Part shown: positions 46,501-58,472 of the stretch, piece after piece | Numbering within the stretch: position 1 is the first letter of the stretch | How the letters are laid out: each line of letters starts with the position of its first letter | Origin: Lampris incognitus | Taxonomy: Eukaryota; Chordata; Actinopteri; Lampriformes; Lampridae | NCBI RefSeq assembly: GCF_029633865.1 | Contig: NC_079215.1 | Location: 55,021,457-55,085,456, forward strand | DNA: 64,000 nucleotides | Reading direction: 5' to 3' | Notes under the pieces: model-generated | Seen by the model: the letters and a program-made list of their open reading frames with translations, nothing else | What the model was told of the DNA's origin: nothing | Databases searched by the model: none | Made by a program: the position numbers and the translations under genes

Positions 46501-49500
46501 GGCAAGGAGGGTGGTGCACCAGCAGGAGAGGAGACGGATGACCTTGATGTAGGTTAAATCTTGATTTAGTAAGCCCTCTGTCGAGGACACATTACAATTT
46601 TTTCGAAGAGAAAAAAGAAACGTTTACATTCCAACAGGCTGATGGTTCAGACAGCGCAATAAATCTCCGGCCTACAAATCCAGTCAGGCGGCACAGTGGC
46701 CCAGTGGTTAGTACTGTTGCCTTGCAGCAAGAAGGGCCTGGGTTCGAACCCCAGGCCGTCCCAGGTCCTTTCTGTGTGGAGTTTGCTCGGGTTTCCTCCG
46801 GGTGCTCCGGTTTCCTCCCACCGTCAAAACGACATGCATGTTAGGGTTCATACTCCTGCCTGTGCCCCTGAGCAAGGCAGTGGAAAGAAGAACTGGAGTT
46901 GGTCCCCGGGTGCTGCAGTTGCCCACTGCTCTTATACAATAGGACGGGTTAAATGCAGAGAACACATTCTTTGTAAGAATACAATTCGTTGTGTTGTGTT
47001 TTCACAAAGTTATTAAACTTTATAAATCCAGAACGGCCATAATGACTGTCTTGGTCGTTCTAGTGAAGGATTGGATCTGAGTGAACTTTTTCACCATTTA
47101 GTTCCTTCATTTTCACATCTGTAAAGAGGGTTGGTGCTTTTAAAGTGGATATTTGGTGTCGTGGTGAAAGCTTCTCAAAATAGATGCACGCGACCAACCG
47201 GTGATGATTTTAGGCTGTAACCTTAGAATTAACCCACTTGCTGGGTTCCTCAAAGGCTGCTGAATGGATTCGTGTTTTTAATGGTCACTGAAAAGAGTTG
47301 AGTGCCATTTTGAGTTTGACCCTTGTTCAGTTTTTGTTTTTTTTATTCTCCAAAACGTATTTCAATAACTGTGTTTCTGTCGGCATTTAATCCCGTTATT
47401 TGCTCTGTGGACGATTTACCAGTTTGTCCTTCTACATGAATTAAACAAAAGCCATTAGTAGGTTAAATTCCCAGGCAGGAAGTTCCTCCCCTTTTTTGAA
47501 GCCTAAATTTTTTGGTGAACAGATTATACACGTGGAAAATTAGTTTTGTGATTTTGAAAAACATCGGAACCCAGGATTCAAGAAATGTTTTCTCGTGTTG
47601 TTTTAGCATCTCTTCATTTGAGAGACTCTATTTATATATTTATATTAGATGTATTTATATTATGATAGTTATATATAGAATATTACATATAACATATATT
47701 TATATTATATTTATTTTTTTATTTATATTTGAGAGACTCCAGCCAATCTGTACACTCATTCAAGAGAAACCATCTCAAGGTTCATGTTTTGCAGGCTCAT
47801 GCTGCCGTCAGCTAAGATCTTAATTTTCATTGTTTGTCGATATGTCCATTTAGCTTCAGCCAAATTACTACAGGTATGTGACCTGTGGTGGGCGTTTGTT
47901 CCTAAAGATGCAGGGTCATGTGGCCAATAGAAGCATTGTCACTAAACAGAAGAAAAAACCACCAATATTGAGGGCGGTGTGGTTTTTTTGGCATCTGGAC
48001 ACGAGTATCATAAGGGTGCCCTGAAGATGCCACAACTTGTTTATTTTGTAAATATGAAACTTTGCAGTGACTTTGGCTGCAAATGTTTTATGACAAAAAG
48101 TAAACTTCTAGATTCTGAGTCGGGCATATGGATTGGGGGATATTTGGGTGCAAATATAGAATGCAAAAAGAAATTACCCGTCCTCCTTTTAGGTATAGCT
48201 TAAGTACTCATTTGGTTTCAGAGGCAGTGTTGATGCTGGAGTTTGACAACCTCTGGCACTTTGTAAGGCACTAAGACCACAGCCTAAATCCAGTAACCAT
48301 TGGAGATATTGCTTCAGCTAGTCTGGACAGTCTCTATTCCACACTGCCACGCCCCTTTCTCAGAAGTCTAAATAAAGCGAAGGCCGACTGTTGTCTGCTA
48401 ATGCCAGCCACAGCTGCTGTTGCTGTTTACAGGGCCAATCCTTTAACACCCAGGTCTTTAATAGCTCCAACACGTGCAGTGTTGCTGTTTCTGAAGTAAA
48501 CAGTAGCAGTCATCCTCACTTGGCCCTTTTTTTCAGCCCACAGGTGATCGAAAACGATTAGCCTAGTGCACGTGAAAGAGCTTTTAGGTTCCCCCACCCC
48601 TCGGGTTCAGGGATGGTCGTTCTCTCTTAGGGAATGACCGTCCCTGAACTGAGGGGTGGGGAGGGCTAAGAGTACAACTGTCGCCATTTTACAATGCTGT
48701 GACTGCAACAATTCACAAATCCTCTGTGAATAGTACACATGGCCATTGAAACTCGTAATGCTCACGGCAATTTGCATATGAAACCGATCGTTTGTTTCGG
48801 TCGTTATGCCACTATGTTGTTTATAAGGGTGGGGATACCTGCGGTCAGTTAAGACTGAAGAGGTCACTTAGATGACTGTCCGGATGAACTGGTTCAACTT
48901 TCTGTGATGGAAGGCCAAACCTTTTCCTGGTACTTGCCACCATGAAAATATCACAATTTTTATTATTTTTTTTACTTCTTTCAATCTTTCTAGGTATCTG
49001 CACAGAATTTTCCTTGACAATAATGTCCGTGTGAATGGGTCTCTTGAGGTTTCGTGTTAAACAAAATGAAAATACATGATATCTGCATTAGGGATATGTA
49101 AAGCCGGTGGTGCAGTGGCTAGTGTGGCTGCCTCACAGCAAGAAGGTCCTGGGTTTGAGCCCCGGGGTTGTCCAACCTTGGGCGTCGTCCTCTGTGTGGA
49201 GTTTGCATGTTCTCCCCGTGTCTGCGTGGGTTTCCTCCAGGTGCTCCGGTTTCCTCCCACAGTCCAAAGACATGTAGTTCAGGGAATTGGCCGTACTAAA
49301 TTGTCCCTAGGAGTGAATGTGTGCATGATGGCCTGGCGGCCTGTCCAGGGTGTCTCCCCACCTGCCCGCCCAATGACTGCTGGGATAGGCTCCAGCATCC
49401 CGTGACCCTGAGAGCAGGATAAGCGGTTTGGATAATGGATAGATGGACGGATGGATATGCAAAGCCCACAGCTTCCCATTTTAGTGACTGAATAGTTTTC

Positions 49501-51107
49501 CTTAGCCCTTAGCCTTGGATCTGCTGTTTGGAGGTGATGGAATAACAAGAACAAAAGCCAACTACATGTTGTGCAAATACTGGCAACACATGAAAAATGG
49601 CAACACAATGGAATAATTTAATGCACTGGTTCTCAATCGGTTCCAAGTTTTGCTGGTTTTCTGTTCTACCAGCTAGTTCATTACCTTCACCTGTTTCTCC
49701 AGGTCTAAAATGTCCCTGATTGGAGACTGGAATAACTGGAACAACAGGTGAATGTAATTAACGTACAACAGGTACTGGTGGTACCTGAGGACCTGATGGA
49801 GAACCACTGATCTAATCCAACTTTTTTTTTTTCCATTGAAGGTCTGATGCAATTAAACTTCAGCGATTTGAGAAAGAACTTTTTGGGAAATGGCTGGGAC
49901 TGGTGTGAAAAGGGGGGGGGGGCTTATCAAAGATCCCAGGATTTTAAAACCCAGGAAAATGCTTCATGGACAGGATCTCAAGGCGTAGCCAAGGTGAGGA
50001 GTGTGTCCGTTTTGGGAACCTCAGAACTGCGTCTCTGCTCTTCGCAGATGATGTGGTTTTGCTGGCTTCATCAGAACGCGACCTCTGGTGCGCACTGGGG
50101 CGGTTTGCAGCTGAGTGTGAAATGGCCGGGATGTGAGTCAGCACCTCCAAGTCTGACGCCATGGTTCTCTACCGGAAAATGGTGAATTGCTCCCTTCGGG
50201 TTGGGCATGAGTTGCTGCCCCAAGTGAAGGAGTTCAAGTATCTCAGGGTCTTGTTCATGAGTGAGGGTAGGATGGAGCGGGAGACTGGCAAACGGATTGG
50301 TGCAGTATCAGCAGTAATGCGGACATTGTACCAGACCATTGTGGTGAAGAGGGAGTTGAGCCAGAAGGCAAAGCTCTCAATTTACCAGTCAATCCTCATT
50401 CCAACCCTCACCTGTGGTCACGAGCTTTGGGTAGTGACCGAAAGGGTGAGATCACAGATACAAGCGGCTGAAATGAATTTCCTCCGTAGGGTGTCTGGGC
50501 TCAGCCTTAGAGATAGGGTGAGGAGCTCGGACATCTGGAGGGAGCTTGGGAGTAGAGCCGCTGCTCCTTTGCATCGAAAGGAGCCAGTTGAGGTGTTTCG
50601 GGCATTTGATTAGGATGCCTCCTGGACGCCTTCCTTTGGAGGTGTACTGGGTATGGCCAACTGGGAGGAGACCCCGGGATAGACCCAGAACTTGCTGGAG
50701 GGACTACATGTCCAGTCTGGCCTGGGAATACCTTGGGATCTCCCAGGAGGAGCTGGAGGGCATTGCTGGGGAGAGGGACATCTGGAGTGGCCTACTTAGC
50801 TTGCTGCCACCGTGACCCGACCCCAGAAAAGCGGCTGAAGATGAGATGAGGAAAATGCTAGGCTTTTGGTTGTGAATGAGGCTCAATTAACTGCAAGTAC
50901 ATTTGGGATTATTTCAGTAAAATTTATGAATTACACGGCATTTGCGTCTGTTCTCTGCAAAGCTCAGAAGGCTCTTAGGTTGTAGCAGTTACACATCACG
51001 TTCTCTTGTATTAATGTTACCCTCTTTCTCTCCCCTAGGATATTGACGAAGTGGAAGAGCCGGATAGTGAGGACTCTGATGGGGAGGAAGGACATGACGA
51101 GTTGTAA
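33814..51107 (+). CDS. p4hb: P4HB, protein disulfide isomerase (PDIA1)
   Basis: ER-lumen thiol oxidoreductase and chaperone that forms and shuffles disulfides; also the beta subunit of collagen prolyl 4-hydroxylase. Exons: 33814-33952, 35676-35882, 37687-37820, 38718-38855, 40639-40743, 41022-41147, 41947-42147, 43713-43833, 45018-45199, 46441-46548, 51039-51107. Together 1530 nt, 509 residues (human 508), with no stop or frame break and GT-AG junctions throughout. Residues 1-16 are a signal peptide ([13 protein letters not shown]). The a domain has WCGHC with cysteines 51 and 54; b and b' follow; the a' domain has WCGHC with cysteines 395 and 398. An acidic tail ends in HDEL, an ER-retrieval signal (KDEL in mammals). 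Both active sites fall just after phase-1 introns that split the preceding Tyr codon. Introns carry SINE, LINE and Harbinger pieces. Confidence 0.97.
34600..35675 (+). other. P4HB intron 1, no further gene
   Basis: Contains G- and C-runs near 34650-34860 and, at 35470-35545, a fish repeat-end motif (TTATTTGTATAGCCC...GGGCTTTACAA). No exon is recognised between the first and second P4HB exons. Confidence 0.4.
37493..37517. repeat. (GT)n microsatellite
   Basis: Perfect GT run in P4HB intron 2, about 170 bases before exon 3. Confidence 0.85.
39540..40320 (-). pseudogene. RTE-like LINE fragment, antisense in P4HB intron 4
   Basis: On the minus strand it encodes [19 protein letters not shown] (RT catalytic FADD, near 40280) followed by decayed coding sequence with the wording of teleost RTE-type reverse transcriptases. 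The clade is inferred from memory. Confidence 0.6.
41190..41640 (+). pseudogene. Harbinger (HARBI1-like) transposase remnant
   Basis: In P4HB intron 6. [21 protein letters not shown] (about 41490-41550) and, after a frame change, [21 protein letters not shown] (about 41565-41630), the wording of PIF/Harbinger nucleases just before their first catalytic part. No intact frame. Confidence 0.5.
43093..43458 (+). repeat. V-SINE-like element
   Basis: Full copy: GGCGGCACGTTCGCACAGTG head, conserved GTGGAGTTTACAAGTTCTCC core, and a GGATAATGGATGGATGG tail. In P4HB intron 7. Confidence 0.75.
44335..44555 (+). repeat. Diverged family 1 SINE fragment
   Basis: Shares the segments CATGTGTATCGGAGGA-like (near 44450) and CCTGGAGAAACT with the family 1 SINE body but is strongly diverged. 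It lies in P4HB intron 8. Confidence 0.55.
46686..46990 (+). repeat. V-SINE-like element
   Basis: Head GGCGGCACAGTGGCCCAGTG with B box GGGTTCGAACCCC; shares the 3' part with the copy at 8982. In P4HB intron 10. Confidence 0.75.
49102..49457 (+). repeat. V-SINE-like element
   Basis: Head GCCGGTGGTGCAGTGGCTAG, core GTGTGGAGTTTGCATGTTCT, and a GGATAATGGATAGATGG tail. In P4HB intron 10. Confidence 0.75.
49624..49809. mobile_element. hAT-like MITE
   Basis: Ends CACTGGTTCTCAATC and GGAGAACCACTG, with flanks ATTTAATG / ATCTAATC that fit a diverged 8-bp duplication. Same family as 11655-12033. Confidence 0.6.
49855..50840 (+). pseudogene. LINE pol 3' end (L2/Rex-like), longer copy
   Basis: In P4HB intron 10. 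Starts before the RT catalytic motif ([10 protein letters not shown] at ~50045-50075) and runs through [20 protein letters not shown] to [20 protein letters not shown], with stops and frame breaks. Same family as 29660-30282. Confidence 0.7.
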
Positions 51108-52574
51108 TCGGTGTTAAGGAGGAAACGAGATGAGCCCTGCCCCCAACCCCTCCTACCAGTAACCATCACCAACTTCCCATGGACCTTCCCTGTCCTGTGA
51201 ACACTAATTCTTCCCCTTAACTGCTTCTCAGTCAGCCAGCCAGCCTGTCAGTTCATCAATGGTGTGACGGGGACCTTTGGCCAGCCACCTCTTCAAGGCC
51301 CTAACTTCTGGCCAGGATGGACATGTCATGCCCCGCCTGGGGGAACTCAGTGGAATCGTGCACCACCTCTATGGGAAACCTCAATGCCTTCACCAAGTTC
51401 AGCAGTTTGCCTTGTATATTTTGAACCAAATGTATGGCATTGAGATAACCCAATTTGCAAAAATGTTTTCTTCTGCAATTTTCTGGCCAATCTGACCCCC
51501 CCAACCCCTCCAAAACTGCTATTGTTTGGTATGGGCTACCTTATCGGTATAAAACCTGTATCTGTGGGTAAGGGGGGGGGCTGCCAATGTTTTTATCCCT
51601 ACCCTGTGGTGGTTGAGGACTAATCTCTCAGGTGACTTGGGGCCATTCTATATATAAATATTCTTATTTTGTAAAATCAAACCGAGTAAGTCCAGTTTAG
51701 CACAAAGTGCCCCCCCCCCGCGCTAACCTGCAAAACCTGTAGCTGAAACCAGTGTTTTTGGCTCTACTGTCAGTTCATTGCCTTCATTTCCGTTCCAACT
51801 TGTGTGTTTCTCACAGCTGCATTTCCTCTTATTTTCAGCACAGCTACTGACTTTTTTTTTTTTTAAGATAAGGTAAACTTTTTCAGAGGGCAAAAATCCT
51901 TATTTAATTTTCACAAGATTTTTTTTTTTTTTATCTGTAATTGTTTTTGGGGTCTTTTATTGTACCATGTGCCCGGCTGTAGCCCCGTTGGCACCGCTGG
52001 GCCAGGGATGGCCCTCGGGCACCGCTCTCAGACCGACCACGGGTGTTGCGGAGCCCGAGACGGTTCTCGAGTCGCGCCGCGTTCATGCCAGTCAAGAGAT
52101 TCAACGTGGTTACTGAGGTAGGCAGAAGTCGTTACTTTAAAGGGAAGTGGTTTCTTTTTGTTAATGGGGGGGGGGGGGGGGGGCAGGATGGTCTGAGAGA
52201 GGTGCCCGGTATGTCCGAAGAGGGGAGGGAAATGTCTGAACAGCCCAGTCCCCTTACCCTACTGCCCCTATCTGCTTTGCTCTACACAACATGCCCATCC
52301 CCACAAGTGTGTGTGTGTGTGAAAGAGAGAGAGTGTGAGAGAGACTTGAATGAAAGTCCCCCATGTGTGATTCTATATTTTTTTTCCCCCCAGTGCCGGG
52401 TAATGAATGTACTGCTGTTTTTGTGTGTGTGTGTGTGTGTGTGTGTGGTAGGGATGGTCAGGGTTGAGCAGAGCAGAGTAATGTGGTTTAACAACTTTAC
52501 AGGGGTGGGGGAGAATTTTATCAAAGCATTCCATCATGTTCAATTTGATGTAGGAAAAAAAAATGGCGGCCAAA

Positions 52575-52580
52575 AATAAA
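52575..52580 (+). terminator. P4HB poly(A) signal
   Basis: AATAAA about 1.47 kb after the stop, with a T/G-rich region after it. The long 3' UTR contains G, T and GT runs. Confidence 0.6.
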
Positions 52581-52632
52581 CAAAATCTGTTTTGACAAGT
52601 GTTTTCAGCTTTATTGGTTTGTACTGAACTCT

Positions 52633-52633
<1 letters not shown>

Positions 52634-52674
<41 letters not shown>
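52634..52674. repeat. (GT)n microsatellite
   Basis: About 41 bases of GT directly after the P4HB poly(A) signal; another shorter GT run lies at 52432-52448 in the 3' UTR. Confidence 0.85.
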
Positions 52675-52675
<1 letters not shown>

Positions 52676-53057
52676 CAATGTTAAAATGAATGAATGCCAA
52701 ACGCCAGAATGCCACTTTCCAGTTGTTCAAGGGAGAACTGTGATGCGATTTCCACATTTGATCACTTTTAGGGTATTCAGCAGCCTAGTCAGATTAAGAT
52801 GAATAACTCAAACAGCCTTAAACTGTGACGTCACAATGTATTACCCAGACAAATAATGAAAGAACAAATAAATGACTGATAATAACAAATGGATCAGTTT
52901 TGAACCAAGTAGCTTCCTGAAAATCCCTCCCTCTTATCGCACCAGTGTCACTTCGTGAAGCTCTTCGGAGGCGAGTTGTAAACGGGTGCCGAGTTCTGTG
53001 GGACAGGATCTCATTTTTGGATGAGAGACGATGACAAATTGACTCAAATATACAGAC

Positions 53058-53427
53058 CCAACGGTGGCGCAGTGGTTAGCGTGGTCGCCTCACAGCAAGA
53101 AGGTCCTGGGTTCAAGCCCCGGGGTAGTCCAACCTTGGTGGGTCGTCCCGGGTCGTCCTCTGTGTGGAGTTTGCATGTTCTCCCCATGTCTGCTTGGGTT
53201 TCCTCCGGGGGCTCCGGTTTCCTCCCACAGTCCAAAGACATGTAGGTCAGGTGAATCGGCTGTACTAAACTGTCCCTAGGTGTGAATATGTGTGTCGGCC
53301 CTGTCATGTCATGGCCTGGCGGCCTGTCCTGGGTGTTTCCCCGCCTGCTGCCCAATGACTTCTGGAATAGGCTCCAGCATCCCTGAGAGCAGGATAAGCG
53401 GTTAAGGTAATGGATGGATGGATGGAT
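53058..53427 (+). repeat. V-SINE-like element
   Basis: Full copy with head ACGGTGGCGCAGTGGTTAGC, core GTGTGGAGTTTGCATGTTCT and a (GGAT)n tail, between P4HB and PPP1R27. Confidence 0.75.
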
Positions 53428-53488
53428 ACAGACCACCCTTGCACTTAGATCTGCTACCCTGTCAGAGATGATGGAAAGAAAACTATTG

Positions 53489-53875
53489 CAGGGTTCCCAC
53501 GTTTCCTGGAAAATAGCCGACCAATTTTCCAGTCGAAAATAAAAGATAAGCTTAAAATGTCCTGGAAAATCATGTGTTGCCCTGGAAAAAACATTCTTCT
53601 AGTTTCCTTTAGCTCAGAATTAACTACTAGGCAATCTGTCGGAGATCCCCAAAATGAATATTTCCCATATTTCTCACCTGCATTTACTCTAGGATCAATT
53701 TGTCATGTCTAAGCATGTAAGAGATGATTTCATTGGTAAGTTATAGCCACAGACGGCACGTCTTTTCAATCAGACTTCCTCAGACGAGAACATATTAGGG
53801 ATCCCCTGTCATCCCGGCCAGATCATCCCTGGAAAAGTCCCGGAAAATGATCTCCAGAAAAGAGCGGGAACCCTG
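53489..53875. mobile_element. MITE with CAGGGTTCCC ends
   Basis: 387 bp from CAGGGTTCCC to GGGAACCCTG, flanked by TATTG on both sides (53484-53488 and 53876-53880). Inner CTGGAAAAT repeats occur near both ends. Nonautonomous DNA transposon. Confidence 0.7.
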
Positions 53876-54304
53876 TATTGTCATTTGGAAAGAGTCATTG
53901 CCTATCCTGTTAACCAAATATCTATACATAGCACATTACCCGGTAAACGGCTGCCTTCTGGTTTGTTCGATGTGGGCTGTTTTATTTTCAAAAGCTTCGT
54001 CATGGTGCTTTACCACCACCACCCTCACACTGTTGGCAGCAACGTCCCCGTACCACACAGCATTGCCATGCTTCCTTGTATTTAGCAGGAGGCTCCTGCC
54101 AGACCCTCTGGCTGGTCCCCTTCAAGACATACTGGGCCGCTAGCTGTAATGCATCTTGAATGTGTGATATTTGTGGATGGGAGGTGAAAACAGAAATTGA
54201 GGTTACTGCTGTCATGGCTGGAGATATGAGCCGATGACTGGAGATATGAGCTGTCTCTGGGACCGGTGACGGACGAGAAGGAGGGACACTCATCTTCATA
54301 TTCT

Positions 54305-54345
54305 AGCCAATGGGAGACGTGTGAGGTGTCGGGGCCTTTAAATAG
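54305..54345 (+). promoter_or_regulatory. PPP1R27 core promoter
   Basis: CCAAT at 54307-54311 and a TATA-like TTTAAATA at 54337-54344, giving an expected start near 54370 and a ~230-base 5' UTR. Confidence 0.5.
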
Positions 54346-54602
54346 CCGAGTAGAGTGTTATGTTGGAGTACAGACGGAGACCCGGGCTTTCAGAGGGCTA
54401 GCCCCACTGATGCCGCACTGAAGACACCGTAGAGCTGCTGAGAGAAAGGCTGAGCGACAGACTTTGCTGAAGAGGAGAGACTTCTCGAATAGATACTAAC
54501 AGGAAGAGAGCGAGGCAGAGCTTTGGGGAAACTGAACTTTACCTTTGGCCAACAGTTGCTGGAATTTGCCAGTTTTTCCTCACAGCTAAAGTCCGACCGT
54601 TG

Positions 54603-56574
54603 ATGAGAATGAAGTACTCCCAGTGCCCGGTGTCCAAGACCATGGGACTGAAGACCTTGGTTAACACAGCGACCTACAAGGACCACTCTTCTCTCAAACC
54701 AGTCCGGAATGTCCATTTCCCCAACGACGTGGTTTTCCAGGACTACGTGAGACAGGGGGAGCTGGAAAGGATTGGGCTTTTCATCCGAGCCAAGAGAGTC
54801 ACTCTGGACACCATCTACAACTCTGGTAAGACACCATGGAATCGGGGCTCTGAAAAGAACCTGGTCTTTGATGCAAACAGGGCTTTATAGATGCTATGTG
54901 TAATATCAGCGCTTACCAGAAGCATGTGGTGAGCAAATATTGATAGGGTACTTATTTAATGGTGCTACAGACAGGCCGGCTAAGCTGGTCTGTTTTCTGA
55001 CAACTTGCCCCCCCCCCCCAACACAACTGTCACTCACAGACCTCAACAAACAACGCACCAAACACGATTGATATGAAAGTGTTTGAAAAGGCCAGATATC
55101 TGTGAACATGTAGTGTATCCATCTTGTTGGTCCAATTGCTTATTTATTTCAGAATACAACATAGTTACATGTTGTACCTTGACGTTTCAACTCATAGTTT
55201 CCAAAAACATGCAGCGTTGTTGCTGAGCATTCATGACTGTGAACAAATGGCACCATAAGACTATAATTGTTCAACAGTGCTTAATGGCATTACTCACTGC
55301 CCTGCGTGTGAAGGTATGGCTGCTATCCATGAAGCGGTCCTGTCTGGGAACCTGGAGTGTGTGAAGCTGCTGGTGCAGTATGGAGCAGACATCCACCAGA
55401 GAGATGAGGAGGGGTGGACCCCTCTCCACATGGCCTGCAGCGACGGCTTCCCTCACATTGCCCGGTAAGCATCTACCCTGTCCAATGTATTTCGATACCA
55501 CATAAAAAAAACAAAACAAACAAACATACAAGGTCAGTGGGCCGGGAAAAGTTGGGCTTGGACTGCCACAACCAGCATTCTAGCTTATGATAGTACTTTT
55601 TGTGGTAGCGTTGACTACGCAGGTACAGTGTCCAGCAAGGGGAGAACAAGTCATAAGTCTGAGGCCTCAAGACTGGTGCCGCACGATTAATCTGATCCTA
55701 ATCGTGACGTCACCCTGTGCAATTACATAACTGCAAAGGGCTGCGGTTTAATTAAATAATAAAATGTGGGCATGTGAACATCTGTCTGCGTGCAGTCCGC
55801 ATATCTACGCCCATAATTAAGAAATGACCAATCAGTCTCAATTTAGGCGGTGAAGCGCGTGGCAGTCTACGGTCACACGACTATCCGGCGTGCCGCGTGC
55901 AGACGTTGTATCCCCGATGGACTGACTCGGACTTTCTGTGATTTTCTCACCCGGATTATTGACATGCATAAAGGGACTTTTTAAAAGCCTTTTATCTTCG
56001 GGCTTGGAGAAGGTATCGCGTGAAACGGCTCAAGTCCAAGTGAGGTCACTGGAAGTCAAACCCGAGTTGCAAGTCTTTCTTTCCCCCCGTTTTTGTCCAG
56101 TCTCAAGTCATCAAATTTGTGACTCGAGTCCACACCTGGTATCCCTGTAGACAATCTTGACTATGAAACTACAGACAGTAGGGGGGAGGCATGACGTTAC
56201 GCCACATGTTCACACTTTGGCAAGTACTTATATGGCAAACGCATCAGCACACGCCCCCAGCTTGGCTACTCTATCCTCCTACGTCATAGAGGTAAGAGAA
56301 GCTGGAGGATCTACCTTCATCTCTCACCCTGCTGACCTTTCTGACACCCAAGTATGGCAGGAACTCACTTTAAAATATCCCACGGGGGCAAACTGCACCA
56401 TTTGATACGCCCCTTGTGCTAAGCAATACGCAATTATATGTTTACTGCAGGTATCTCCTCTCTTTGGGCGCCGACCATGAGCTTGAGAACGAATGCGGGG
56501 AGAAGCCAGCTGACCTCATCGACCCAGAGGACAAGGAGCTAGTGGAGCTGTTTGGGTTGTCTGACAACGACTGA
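54603..56574 (+). CDS. ppp1r27: PPP1R27, protein phosphatase 1 regulatory subunit 27
   Basis: Small ankyrin-repeat inhibitor/regulator of protein phosphatase 1, also known as dysferlin-interacting protein 1. Exons 54603-54825, 55314-55464 and 56451-56574 join in frame to 165 residues (human 154). Residues 35-39 RNVHF form an RVxF-type PP1-docking motif, matching RSVRFPND in the human protein. Two ankyrin repeats follow: AAIHEAVLSGNLECVKLLVQ... and GWTPLHMACSDGFPHIARYLLS..., then DLIDPEDKELVELF at the C-terminus. The start ATG is the first in frame; a second lies two codons later. Exon 2 has a weak acceptor (GTGTGAAG). The order P4HB then PPP1R27 is the same as in mammals. Confidence 0.95.
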
Positions 56575-57238
56575 AACTGAGCTCTTCCCCCCCCCCCTCC
56601 CTTTACAACAAACCCGAAACCAACATGAAATCCATTTCCCCAGCCCTCCTGGCTGTCTGCAGCACTGGAAGGGAAGGAACAGATCGGGGGAATATCAATA
56701 CTTTGCAAGCCGTCCCCACTGTGGAGGTCATGTTCTCGTCAGTTCTCATCTGACGGAAGGAAGGCCGGCAGAACTGGTTGTTTTCCCGGCTGAGATGAGA
56801 GATTTTTAGCTGGCAGCAGCTCCTCCACCACTGGCATAAAGTTCATATATCTGCTGGTGATTCTTAGAGCTTTTATATTTCTTATACAACAGTGAACAGA
56901 GCAAACCAGTACGGTGGTTGTCAGTTCTTTGCATTAGTACTTGGCACATCTGTGGGGTGAGAAGTGCATGTGAATGTTCTGAAACTAAATTGTTTTTTCC
57001 CCACTCGCCTCGTCTGCACAGCGGTAAAAGCAGTGTGGTGTGAAAGGATTAGCAGGAACAGAACTAAAGGTTGGCGACAAACGTTCTGATTACAGCACAG
57101 CACAGTTCTGCTTTCAGTTGGGAGGAATCGCTGACATTTTTGTAATGATTTGGTTCTGACGACTCTTGCTCCTGCTAAGTTTTCCAGTTAAAATTTGTTT
57201 ACAGGGTTTTATATCAATCTTTTTTATACTTGTTTTTA

Positions 57239-57244
57239 AATAAA
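57239..57244 (+). terminator. PPP1R27 poly(A) signal
   Basis: AATAAA about 665 bases after the stop codon. Confidence 0.65.
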
Positions 57245-57480
57245 AGCTCTTAAAATACTGCTGAGCAAGTCGAGTTTCTTACCCTCCAATGTCACTCAAC
57301 TGTTAAAGAGGTGTCTTTAATCATACTCCCTTTTTTGGGGGGTAAAAGTACAAAACAAAGAGTCCAATTGATGCTAGTTACTCAAGAGTAGTAATACATT
57401 TTAACTGTGTTGAGTAGCTGTCAGTCAACGATTAAATTAAAGACAACAGTGAATTTGAAGGAAGTACCAAAAAGTCTTGA

Positions 57481-57656
57481 TGCACAATAATCCAGGTAAG
57501 GAAATACCAGAGTTGGCATCAGTTCATCTGGATACAGTGTTTATTGAGAAGACTGAAGACGTCACTTAGACGAGTGATGAAATGTTTCTCTCAATAAACA
57601 TTGTATCCAGATAAACTGCTCCAACTCTGGTATTTCCTTCCCTGGATTATTGAGCA
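57481..57656. repeat. 176-bp palindromic hairpin repeat
   Basis: The two halves pair almost end to end: TGCACAATAATCCAGG with CCTGGATTATTGAGCA, TACCAGAGTTGG with CCAACTCTGGTA, and CTGGATACAGTGTTTATTGA with its complement. The loop holds GAAGACGTCACTTAGACGAG, related to fragments at 12728 and 48855. Probably a foldback MITE. Confidence 0.75.
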
Positions 57657-58077
57657 CGCATAAAGACAATTGAAGGAAGTGTTAACATTGGTAGAGACTG
57701 ATATCAACATGATGGCAGCAACAGGTTATATTAAGGAAAAACAAAAAACAAAAAAAAAAACAATCCAGTAAAGCCCCAAACCTTTTTTAAATTACAACAT
57801 ATCTGAATACGTGGATTTTCTTATTAAAAGTTATTGTATTAGTACAGCTTTCCTGAGGTGTGAGTAGTAAATATCGGTAGGGGTTGCTGAATGGTACCAA
57901 TTGAAAAACAACTTGAGCCCTCTCCAGGGTTCAAGCAGAAATACACAAAGCACCCTGAATTGTCCCTTGAGTAAGATAGTAAAGTTCACGTAGGAAATTG
58001 CATTTTAAATGAAATTGTATGTAGCCTGAAAGATCAGATTCAGGTAACTTAATCTGGAAATACATATATAACACACA

Positions 58078-58293
58078 CGTCCTTGGACTGTGGGAGGAAA
58101 CAGTGGGAGGAAGACTTGTAGGTCAGGTGAATTGGCTGTACTAAATTGTCCCTAGGTGTGAATGTCGGCCCTATGATGGCCTGGCGGTCTTTCCAGGATG
58201 TCTCCCCGCCTGCCACCCAATGACTGCTGGGATAAGCTCCAGCATCCCTGCGACCCTGAGAGCAGGATAAGCAGTTTGGATAATGGATGGGTG
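58078..58293 (+). repeat. V-SINE-like element, 5' part inverted
   Basis: From about 58115 it reads as the sense 3' half (CTAAATTGTCCCTAGGTGTG ... GGATAATGGATGG), but 58078-58105 is the complement of the CCTCCCACAGTCCAAAGA segment, so the 5' end is inverted, as in twin-priming of LINE-driven inserts. Confidence 0.65.
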
Positions 58294-58472
58294 GACATAG
58301 GAACCCAGCCAAGCCCATCATTTTGGCCACAAATTCAATTATTTTTGAACAGCATCAAGTCATTCAATCCATGAACCGCCTTTGAAATATCAAAAGACAA
58401 TCAGTCAGATTGATGAGTCGCTAACAGTGAAGTGCAAAGCAAGAGTAATTTAGTACAAACAGGTATTTAGGA

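Noticed and set aside
52043-52579. 178-codon frame in the P4HB 3' region
   Set aside because: Runs through poly-G, GT and AG repeats inside the 3' UTR; low-complexity translation.
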